A stretch of DNA of 40,297 nt from Streptomyces sp. SID4985 (GTDB lineage: Bacteria > Actinomycetota > Actinomycetes > Streptomycetales > Streptomycetaceae): the NCBI RefSeq assembly GCF_009863025.1, contig NZ_WWIR01000398.1, forward strand, positions 1 through 40,297, read 5' to 3'. Numbering within the stretch: the first letter of the stretch is position 1; every line of letters starts with the position of its first letter. A model generated the notes under the pieces. It searched no databases. It worked only from the letters and a program-made list of their open reading frames with translations, and had not been told where the DNA came from. The position numbers and the translations under genes were made by a program. Of this stretch, positions 25,031 through 31,546 are shown one piece after another.

Positions 25031-26359
25031 ATGCAGGCAGAACCGACGAAGTCTCTGGTGGGCCGGGAGTACGAGGTCGAGGTCGGCCCCGTCGCCCACG
25101 GCGGCCACTGCATCGCCCGTACGTCCGAGGGCCAGGTGCTGTTCGTCCGGCACACGCTGCCGGGGGAGCGGATCGTGGCCCGGGTGACGGAGGGCGAGGA
25201 GGGCGCGCGGTTCCTGCGCGCCGACGCGGTGGAGATCCTGGACGCGTCCAAGGACCGTATCGAGGCGCCGTGCCCGTTCGCCGGTCCCGGCAAGTGCGGC
25301 GGCTGCGACTGGCAGCACGCCAAGCCGGGCGCGCAGCGCCGTCTGAAGGGCGAGGTCATCGCCGAGCAGCTGCAGCGGCTCGCGGGCCTCACGCCGGAGG
25401 ACGTCGGCTGGGACGGCACGGTGATGCCCGCCGAGGGCGACAAGGTGCCCGCGGGCGAGGTGCCCCAGTGGCGCACGCGCGTGCAGTACGCCGTGGACGC
25501 CGAGGGCCACGCGGGACTGCGCCGTCACCGCTCGCACGAGGTCGAGCGGATCGACCGCTGCATGATCGCGGCGGAGGGCGTCAGCGAGCTGGGCATCGAG
25601 TCCCGCGACTGGTCCGGCATGGAGTCCATCGAGGCGATCGCGGCGACGGGCTCGCAGGACCGCCAGGTCATCCTGACCCCGCGCCCGGGCGCACGCCTGC
25701 CCATCGTCGAGCTGGACAAGCCGGTGTCGGTGATGCGGGTCGAGGAGAAGGACGGCGGCGTCCACCGCGTCCACGGCCGCCCCTTCGTCCGCGAACGCGC
25801 CGACGGCCGCACGTACCGCGTCGGCAGCGGCGGCTTCTGGCAGGTCCACCCGAAGGCGGCCGACACCCTGGTCAAGGCCGTCATGCAGGGCCTGCTGCCC
25901 CGCAAGGGCGAGATGGCCCTCGACCTCTACTGCGGCGCCGGCCTCTTCGCCGGAGCCCTCGCCGACCGCCTCGGCGACAAGGGCGCGGTCCTCGGCATCG
26001 AGTCCGGCAAGCGCGCGGTGGAGGACGCCCGCCACAACCTGGCGGACTTCCCCCGCGTCCGGATCGAGCAGGGCAAGGTCGAGTCGGTCCTTCCCCGGAC
26101 GGGGATCTCGGAGGTGGACCTGATCGTCCTGGATCCGCCGCGGGCGGGGGCGGGCAAGAAGACGGTGGAGCATCTGGCGGGGCTGGGTGCGCGGCGGATC
26201 GCGTATGTGGCGTGTGATCCTGCTGCGCTGGCTCGGGATCTGAAGTACTTCGGGGATAACGGGTATCGGGTGCGGACGCTTCGGGCGTTCGATCTCTTCC
26301 CGATGACCCACCACGTTGAGTGTGTCGCGATCCTGGAGCCTGCCGAGAAGGGCCGCTGA
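25031..26359 (+). CDS. TRAM-domain class I SAM-dependent RNA methyltransferase (TrmA/RlmD family)
   Basis: A 442-residue enzyme of the uracil-C5 RNA methyltransferase family (RlmC/RlmD/TrmA). A TRAM RNA-binding domain (about 8-70) is followed by a putative 4Fe-4S site (C81, C89, C92 in CPFAGPGKCGGC, and C177). The SAM-binding motif is DLYCGAGLFAG, the DPPRAG motif comes next, the catalytic nucleophile is C395 in VACDPAALARDL, and the end is TMTHHVECV-like (FPMTHHVECVAIL). The target uridine (23S rRNA or tRNA) cannot be decided from sequence. The ATG at 25031 has only a weak upstream GGAG. It is the last gene of the conserved block; mobile-element debris begins right after it. Confidence 0.92.
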   Translation: MQAEPTKSLVGREYEVEVGPVAHGGHCIARTSEGQVLFVRHTLPGERIVARVTEGEEGARFLRADAVEILDASKDRIEAPCPFAGPGKCGGCDWQHAKPGAQRRLKGEVIAEQLQRLAGLTPEDVGWDGTVMPAEGDKVPAGEVPQWRTRVQYAVDAEGHAGLRRHRSHEVERIDRCMIAAEGVSELGIESRDWSGMESIEAIAATGSQDRQVILTPRPGARLPIVELDKPVSVMRVEEKDGGVHRVHGRPFVRERADGRTYRVGSGGFWQVHPKAADTLVKAVMQGLLPRKGEMALDLYCGAGLFAGALADRLGDKGAVLGIESGKRAVEDARHNLADFPRVRIEQGKVESVLPRTGISEVDLIVLDPPRAGAGKKTVEHLAGLGARRIAYVACDPAALARDLKYFGDNGYRVRTLRAFDLFPMTHHVECVAILEPAEKGR

Positions 26360-26414
26360 GCTGCGGTTTTAGTGGGTGCGCATGATGTGCGATATGTGCG
26401 TTACGGGCGATATC

Positions 26415-26464
26415 TTGACGCTGAAATGACGCTCTCAGAGGTGTCTTGACGCTCATTTGACGCT
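26415..26464. repeat. Four phased direct repeats of (T/A)TGACGCT
   Basis: Copies start at 26415, 26426, 26446 and 26457 (the second is ATGACGCT). Spacings are 11, 20 and 11 bases, giving two pairs offset by exactly 31 bases, so all copies lie on one face of the helix. Such arrays suit integrase arm-type sites or regulator binding, and the location just after the last conserved core gene fits an element end. Confidence 0.65.
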
Positions 26465-26802
26465 CGTTCTGATGGGGCGTCAGGCGCCTTGTCGGGCAGG
26501 TCAGACCCTGTCGAGGTGGCGAGCATCGATGGGGCGCCGAGGGCAGGCGACGCTGAGCGCAGACCTACTGAGTCGTGCTGATCAGATGTCCCGGAAGAGA
26601 GCAGCGAGCGCGGTGACCTGCCGCTATGAGTGGCCGATGGTCGCTGACCTGCCCGAATGACCTTTCGGCTGTTTCACGCTCGTGCCGGTTGATGGGGTCG
26701 GAAGTCCCAGGAAAGTCCCAGAGGGCTCCCACTGCTGGCGGACGCTCTTTCGGCTCGATACGGCAGTATGGGCTTGCCGAAGGCCCCGTTGTCGACGACG
26801 GC

Positions 26803-26836
26803 GCTGGGACCTGGATGTCGCTGGGACCTGGATGTC
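26803..26836. repeat. Perfect 17-base tandem duplication
   Basis: Two adjacent perfect copies of gctgggacctggatgtc. No reading frame depends on it. Probably a slippage product in non-coding DNA. Confidence 0.6.
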
Positions 26837-26969
26837 GCGTGACTGGCGCTCGGCCGATGCCTTGCGGGATCGTGGACTCCTGATGATCGGCGACTCTGCG
26901 GGTCGCCTCCGGCAGCGAGCCGACGGAGCCTCGGAGGCCCTGCAGCGAGCGGCCCGTTGCACGTGCCCG

Positions 26970-27211
26970 GTGAGGTGGAGCAGGTCCCGTACGGCAGGGC
27001 TTGCCACGTGGCGCAGGTCCGGCACGCCGCGCAGGGCCAGCAACCGCAGGGCGACCAGGAGTCCGACGACGGACAGGTCCACGATGGGGGCTATCAGCGG
27101 CGCGATCAGGTGGGGCACGCCGAGCCGCAGGGCGAGTGCCCAGATGTTGCGGAAGGAGAAGACGAAGGCCCTGGCCAGGATCGTCATGCCTGCCAGCGAC
27201 TGGACCAACAT
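26970..27211 (-). pseudogene. DUF2637-like membrane protein fragment
   Basis: On the minus strand about 70 residues (SLAGMTILARAFVFSFRNIW, then LIAPIVDLSVVGLLVALRLL) match the pattern I know from DUF2637 proteins of streptomycete plasmids and integrative elements: two hydrophobic segments around a PIVDLSVVGLLVALR core. Upstream of the ATG at 27211 the sequence becomes the other strand's winged-helix gene, and past LLHL it turns into unrelated sequence. It is therefore a central fragment cut at both ends. The left limit is approximate. Confidence 0.55.
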
Positions 27212-27563
27212 CTACCCGCCGCTGCGCCAGCTCGTCGCGGACGGTCTGGTCGACACCAAGGGCCTCGGTGCGCCCTACCGGCTGTCCGCGGCCGGCGACG
27301 GCCTCGGGCCCGTCCTCGGCGCGCTGTCCGCGTGGTCCACGGGTAAGCCCCTCGACCGGGCGGTCCACCACCCCGTGTGGGGACGCCCGAAGGCGATGCC
27401 CCCGAAGCCGTGGGTCAGCAACGAGTCCCGGCCGACCCCTGCGACGCCCCCGCGGCTCCAGACCGGGGCGTCCTCCCGACCGACCTGGCAGAACCGGGCT
27501 CTGTTCTCTCACGCCACCGTCCGCCCCCTGGAGGCGCTGGCCGCCGGAGGCCCCCGCCGATGA
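27186..27563 (+). pseudogene. 5'-truncated winged-helix regulator fragment
   Basis: The frame reads DWTNIYPPLRQLVADGLVDT and YRLSAAGDGLGPVLGALSAW, the recognition helix, wing and dimer helix of an HxlR/PadR-like winged-helix protein, then a disordered tail ending GGPRR. The N-terminal helix-turn-helix is missing: upstream the DNA becomes antisense to the DUF2637 fragment, so the junction lies near 27195. The ATG at 27186 has no SD. The stop (27561-27563) overlaps an ATG at 27560, which shows that the original gene was translationally coupled to the next one. Confidence 0.55.
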
Positions 27564-27597
27564 ACACCCTCTTCACCCGGGGCGAACTGCACGCCGC

Positions 27598-28074
27598 GTG
27601 CGTCTGCTGGCCTCCCGCTCCCTGATCCGGCTCATCACCGAGATCGACGGCAACGGGGCGATACCGCCCCGACGGCTGTCCGGCATCCTCCCCGATGTCT
27701 CCCGCCACCGCCTTCGACGCACGATCGAAGCAGCTCGGGCCCACGGTCTCGTCCGGGTCGTTCCCGGCACCGGCCTGGAACTGACCGAGCCCGGTGTGGA
27801 GTTGGCCGATCTCTACGACGCGAGCGCCCGCTGGGCTCGGCATCACGCCTACCCAGCGCCGACCTGCGACTTCAGCAGCCGCATCAGCCACTGCCTCCGC
27901 CTGCTGGAGCCCTCGCTCGCCACCGAACTCTCCGACACCCCCGACCACTTCGAAGCCGGGGAACTGCACAGCGCCGACGCCGAAGCCGACCTGTGCCGTC
28001 CGCGTGCCCTGCTGGTCCAGTGGCTGGCCGCCCATCCGCACATTGCCACCTCGCGTTTCGAGCTCCCCGCGTGA
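27598..28074 (+). CDS. Winged-helix regulator, probably frameshifted near its start
   Basis: The open frame encodes 158 residues: a winged helix at about 1-75 (RRLSGILPDVSRHRLRRTIE, then AHGLVRVVPGTGLELTEPG) and a helical C-terminal half (HAYPAPTCDFSSRISHCLRL, ending WLAAHPHIATSRFELPA). The GTG at 27598 has no SD. By contrast an ATG at 27560 has GGAGG 9 bases upstream, overlaps the previous stop as ATGA, and encodes MNTLFTRGELHAA before hitting the wrong frame. One missing base near 27597 would join the two parts into a protein of about 171 residues. The natural gene was therefore probably longer and is damaged here. The stop overlaps the MFS start as GTGA. Confidence 0.6.
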   Translation: MRLLASRSLIRLITEIDGNGAIPPRRLSGILPDVSRHRLRRTIEAARAHGLVRVVPGTGLELTEPGVELADLYDASARWARHHAYPAPTCDFSSRISHCLRLLEPSLATELSDTPDHFEAGELHSADAEADLCRPRALLVQWLAAHPHIATSRFELPA

Positions 28075-29306
28075 ACGCAGATGCCGCGCCCCGGCATGCG
28101 CGCCACCCCGTCGGACCGCTGCGCAGCACCTACCTGCCGCGCACGGCAAGCGCCCTCACCTCCGCCATGGCCACCTACGGCATTCCGCTGCTGGTCCTGG
28201 CCACGACCCGGTCGGCCGCACTGACCGGCCTGGCTTTCGCCCTGGAGTGGGTCCCGAGGCTGGCGGCGTTCGGGTGGGCCGGATCGCTCGTCGACCGGCG
28301 CGGCGCATCGCGCGTCGCCTTCCTCGCCTCCCTGGGACGCGCGCTGGCCCTGGCCGTCGGAGCGGTGCTCCTTCACCTCCACCCGGCCGGCGCCGGGGCC
28401 AGCGCGACCGTGATGGCGCTCGCGGCCATCACCGGGGTCCTCACCGAGTTCAGCTACGTCGCGTCCGAAACCGCCGGCGCCGCCGCCGGACGGCGCGCGG
28501 GCGCTCGGGCCCACCGCGTCCAGGCGGTTCTGTTCGGCATCGACCAGAGCGCGACCCTGGCCGGCCCGGCCCTCGCCGGGCTGCTCCTGCTCACCGGCCC
28601 GGCGCGGATGCTCGCCGTGACCACCGCGCTCTCCCTGCTCACCGCGCTGCTCACCCTGCGCACACCCTCCTCACCTGCCGCCCCGGCCCAGGAGGCGCAG
28701 ACGGAGACGGGTGCGGGGCTACTCACCGGACTGCGCACCATCCGCTCGCTGCCCGCGCTCGGCTGGCTCGTGGGCGGCCTGGCTCTGTCCAACCTGGCCG
28801 GCGCTCTCCTTCAGGCCGCCGGCCCCGTGATCGTCGTCAACCACTACGGGCAGTCCACCACCGCGGTCGGCCTGGTCTGGTCCGCCGCTGCCGCAGCGAC
28901 CCTCCTCAGCGTCACGCTGTGCCGGTTCGCCATCGACCGATGCGGCCTATGGCCGGTCGGTGCCGTCTGCGCCGCCCTCGCCTCACTCGCCTGCTTCGCC
29001 ACCGCCCACGCGCCGGACTACCTGTCCTATCTGGTCCTAGTCGCGGTCCTGATGGCAGCCGACGGCGGCATGACGGTGGTCCTGCGCACGCTGCGCTCCC
29101 GCCTGATCCCTCCGGAGAAGTTCGGCAGCACCCTCTCGGCCACCATCCTCATCCTGCTGCTGCCCTACCCCGTCGCCGGTGTCCTCACCGCGCTCACCCC
29201 ACCCGACGCACTCGGCCCCGTCACCATCGCGTGCGCCGCCCTCCAAGCCGCCGGACTGGCCGCAGCCTTCGCCCGCCTGCGCACCGACCCCGCCCTACGC
29301 GCCTGA
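28071..29306 (+). CDS. MFS transporter (drug/metabolite exporter type)
   Basis: A 411-residue protein with 12 predicted TM helices. The start VNADAAPRHARHPVGPLRST and TM1 (SAMATYGIPLLVLATTRSAA), then GWAGSLVDRRGASRVAFLAS between helices 2 and 3, place it in the MFS_3/EntS-like exporters. The GTG at 28071 overlaps the regulator's stop by 4 bases. Downstream, after 35 bases, is a 100-residue gene and then an ATP-grasp ligase gene, so it may export the ligase's product or a toxic compound. Codon use is Streptomyces-like. It is intact, in contrast to its damaged neighbours. Confidence 0.85.
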   Translation: MNADAAPRHARHPVGPLRSTYLPRTASALTSAMATYGIPLLVLATTRSAALTGLAFALEWVPRLAAFGWAGSLVDRRGASRVAFLASLGRALALAVGAVLLHLHPAGAGASATVMALAAITGVLTEFSYVASETAGAAAGRRAGARAHRVQAVLFGIDQSATLAGPALAGLLLLTGPARMLAVTTALSLLTALLTLRTPSSPAAPAQEAQTETGAGLLTGLRTIRSLPALGWLVGGLALSNLAGALLQAAGPVIVVNHYGQSTTAVGLVWSAAAAATLLSVTLCRFAIDRCGLWPVGAVCAALASLACFATAHAPDYLSYLVLVAVLMAADGGMTVVLRTLRSRLIPPEKFGSTLSATILILLLPYPVAGVLTALTPPDALGPVTIACAALQAAGLAAAFARLRTDPALRA

Positions 29307-29341
29307 CCCCCGCGCATCCCCAGCCTGTGGAGAACTCGCCC

Positions 29342-29644
29342 ATGTCCACTGCCCTTTCCGCGGTACACCGTACGAACGGTCGCACCATCACCGAGCGGTT
29401 CCACGCCTTCCACGCCCAGAACCCGCACGTCTACCGCGAGCTGGAACGCATGGCCACCCGACGCCTTGCCACCGGAGCCACCCGCGTCAGCCTCAAGGAC
29501 CTCTTCGAGGACCTGCGCCACCAACTCCCCTACGGCGTGGTCGGGCTGAACAACAACTTCAGCGCTCTGTACGCGCGCCGGCTGATCGCCGCACACCCCC
29601 ACTGGGCGAGCGCGTTCGAGCTGCGCCGCCGCCGTTCCGCCTGA
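29342..29644 (+). CDS. Small phage/plasmid-type hypothetical protein
   Basis: A 100-residue protein with a core GRTITERFHAFHAQNPHVYR and GLNNNFSALYARRLIAAHPH, ending WASAFELRRRRSA. This pattern is familiar from short hypothetical proteins of actinophages and integrative plasmids, where the same segments (ITERFxxFHAxNPxVY, LNNxFxALYARxL) recur. Probably all-alpha with a basic end, possibly nucleic-acid binding. SD GGAGAAC lies 8 bases before the ATG. Its place between an exporter and a ligase gene suggests shared transcription. Function unknown. Confidence 0.75.
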   Translation: MSTALSAVHRTNGRTITERFHAFHAQNPHVYRELERMATRRLATGATRVSLKDLFEDLRHQLPYGVVGLNNNFSALYARRLIAAHPHWASAFELRRRRSA

Positions 29645-29691
29645 CACCCCCGCACCTGATCCTGCCGTCCACCGTTTCGGAGAGTCCCTAC

Positions 29692-30957
29692 TTGTCCGCA
29701 CGCCCCCGCCTGCTCGTTGTCTCCGCGGGCGATGAGACACTGCGCGGCTACTGCCTTGAGCAGGTCGCCACCGCGTATGACGTCGTCCTGCTCACCAGCA
29801 CCGAACCCGCCTGGGAGAAGCCGTACATCGTCGACCACGCCGTCGCCGATCTCCACGACACCACCGAACTGCTCGCCGCCGGCCGGGGCCTCGCCGCACG
29901 CCACCACCTCGCCGGCATCGTCACCTGGGACGAGTGGCACCTCATCTCCACCGCCCGCCTCGCCCGCGCCCTGGACCTGCCCGCGAACTCGGTCGAGGTG
30001 ATGCGCGCCTGCCGTAACAAGGCCACCGCCCGCTCCCTGTTCGCCCGCCACGGAGTACCGTCGGCTGCCTCGGTGGAGGCCCGGACCCTGCCCGAGGCAA
30101 CACGGGCCGTCTCCAGCCTGGGCTATCCCGCCGTCATCAAGCCCGCCGCGTTCGCCAGCAGCATCGGCGTGATCCGCGTCGACCATCCCGAAGAGCTGCC
30201 CGCCGCCTTCGCGTTCGCCTCAGCCGGAGCGAGCCGCAGCCGCGAGGACACCGGCGTCCTGGTCGAGGAGTACCTCGACGGCCCCGAGGTCTCCGTCGAG
30301 TGCGTCACCGCGCACGGCGTGACCACCGCCGTCGCCGTGACCCGCAAGCACCTGGGCCCGGAGCCGTACTTCGACGAGACCGGGCACACCGTCGACGCCG
30401 CCGACCCCCTGCTGCCGCAGGTCGCCCCCGGCGCTGCCGCAGCCGTCAAGGCCCTGGGGATCACCGACGGCGTGCAGCACGTCGAGATGCGCCTGGTCGA
30501 CGGACGGCCCCGGCTGATCGAGGTCAACGCGCGGATCGGCGGCGATATGATCGGCCACCTCGTCCGCCTCGCCACCGGCATCGACCTGTCCCAAGCCGCC
30601 GCCGACGTCGCCTGCGGCAAGACTCCCGACCTCACCCCCACCCGTCACGGCGCGGCCGGAATCCGCATGCCCTACCCGGACGCCTCCGGCACGCTCGCCG
30701 AGCGGCACATCAACCACCCGTTCGCCACCCACACCCCCTGGCTGCAGCAGTTCCAGTGGATCCGCGAGATCGGCGACACCCTCCTCCTGCCGCCCGAGGG
30801 CGACCTGTTCACCTCGCGGGCCGGGTTCTACATCGTCACCGGCCGCGACACCGCCGAGTCACCGAACGCCTCGACACCGCCGCCGACGAGATCACCGTCA
30901 CCACCCGGGCAGACCGATGAACCCACAGAGCCAGCCGGGGCGCGACATCGACGGTGA
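29692..30957 (+). CDS. ATP-grasp ligase with probable 3' frameshift
   Basis: A 421-residue ATP-grasp enzyme. A pre-ATP-grasp Rossmann-like domain (1-100: PRLLVVSAGDETLRGYCLEQ) is followed by a nucleotide loop FASSIGVIRV near 155, LVEEYLDGPEVSVECV near 190, and Mg-binding LIEVNARIGGDMIGH near 275. Such enzymes couple carboxylates to amines or amino acids by an acyl-phosphate. The TTG at 29692 has GGAGAG 8 bases upstream. After GRDTAE (about 30860) the frame becomes a proline-rich run, while the neighbouring frame reads VTERLDTAADEITVTTRADR and stops at 30920, overlapping the next ATG as ATGA. A small deletion (for instance 4 bases) is likely; the true end was probably 30920. Confidence 0.8.
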   Translation: MSARPRLLVVSAGDETLRGYCLEQVATAYDVVLLTSTEPAWEKPYIVDHAVADLHDTTELLAAGRGLAARHHLAGIVTWDEWHLISTARLARALDLPANSVEVMRACRNKATARSLFARHGVPSAASVEARTLPEATRAVSSLGYPAVIKPAAFASSIGVIRVDHPEELPAAFAFASAGASRSREDTGVLVEEYLDGPEVSVECVTAHGVTTAVAVTRKHLGPEPYFDETGHTVDAADPLLPQVAPGAAAAVKALGITDGVQHVEMRLVDGRPRLIEVNARIGGDMIGHLVRLATGIDLSQAAADVACGKTPDLTPTRHGAAGIRMPYPDASGTLAERHINHPFATHTPWLQQFQWIREIGDTLLLPPEGDLFTSRAGFYIVTGRDTAESPNASTPPPTRSPSPPGQTDEPTEPAGARHRR

Positions 30958-31054
30958 CGTCTACGTCTCCCCCCGCCACCTCGCCTCCACCACCGGAATC
31001 GGCGATCCCGCCCTCGCCCCGCTCCTCGACCTGGGCTGGGAACTCCACCACCGC
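30917..31054 (+). pseudogene. DUF317 N-terminal fragment
   Basis: The ATG at 30917 opens a frame whose first 45 or so residues (DVYVSPRHLASTTGIGDPAL, then APLLDLGWELHH) match the start of DUF317 proteins, which occur in streptomycete mobile elements and plasmids. After ELHH the frame turns into arginine/glycine-rich nonsense that is antisense to an integrase-like segment. The gene is thus broken at about 31054. The start overlaps the presumed ATP-grasp stop. Confidence 0.6.
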
Positions 31055-31181
31055 GGATGTCCACCAGCCGCGGCCGTTGGGCCGGGTCGGCCCGCAGGAG
31101 CGGGTCGTGGACGCAACTGGTGCCGTAGGCCCGGCCGCAGTCTCCGAGGGCAACCTTGCGTCGTTCGAAGTGGCCGAGGAA
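31055..31181 (-). pseudogene. C-terminal remnant of a tyrosine-type integrase
   Basis: The minus strand reads GHFERRKVALGDCGRAYGTS, then CVHDPLLRADPAQRPRLVDI. This recalls the C-terminal segment of streptomycete integrase-like proteins (HFERRKVxLGxCxRAxGTPC, EHACIRCPLLxPDPAQRxRL). A stretch of about 7 residues containing the expected cysteines seems deleted between CVH and PLL. No catalytic part is left. It abuts the DUF317 fragment head to head, marking a recombination joint. Confidence 0.5.
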
Positions 31182-31546
31182 CGCACCGCGCACCCCGCGC
31201 ACCCCTCATCCACGGCACGGCAGGGCCGTCCGGAAGACGGTCCCCACCCACCCCTCGAGGCTTGACCACGGGCAGGGCCCGGGGCCACACCGGGACCGAA
31301 CCCGTACGGCACGCCCTCCAGTACCTGCCGGTGATCCCGTCACCGTTTTCGATCGCGCCTCGCGTCTCGCAGATGTCGGCAATGGCTCCCTCGCCCATCA
31401 AACCTTCACCTCGTCACCGGGATACCTGAGGGCGTGATCGCGCGTCACTGACGGTGTCACCCATTAGGGTTCTTGATCGCACACGCATCGCATTTGCTCG
31501 TGCGCGCAGGATGCACGAGGTACGGGGGAAAGGCGGAGGGGCGCGG
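31182..31546. other. 365-base region upstream of the Rhs toxin gene
   Basis: No gene recognised. The left part is GC-rich debris continuing from the integrase remnant; the last 120 bases are less GC-rich and should contain the Rhs promoter. A weak TTGATC at 31472-31477 is visible but no clear -10 partner. Confidence 0.4.

Larger units (their letters stand above)
26360..26969. other. Non-coding left flank of a decayed mobile element
   Basis: About 610 bases with no credible gene. GC content dips below the flanks near the left end. It contains the phased TTGACGCT repeats (26415-26464) and a 17-base tandem duplication (26803-26836). The open frames here read as unrelated low-complexity sequence. 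It looks like an integration boundary with eroded DNA. Confidence 0.5.

Noticed and set aside
22835..26314. 1159-codon antisense open frame across the permease and methyltransferase genes
   Set aside because: Composition is histidine/aspartate/arginine-rich with no domain pattern; it is a shadow of two well-supported plus-strand genes.
26565..27512. 315-codon minus-strand frame through the element debris
   Set aside because: No recognisable domain; arginine/glycine-rich, and it overlaps the DUF2637 and winged-helix fragments in other frames.
31156..31437. Possible gene or toxin-tip fragment ending in SSPGYLRA
   Set aside because: No family could be recognised, there is no SD, and the upstream part is antisense integrase debris.
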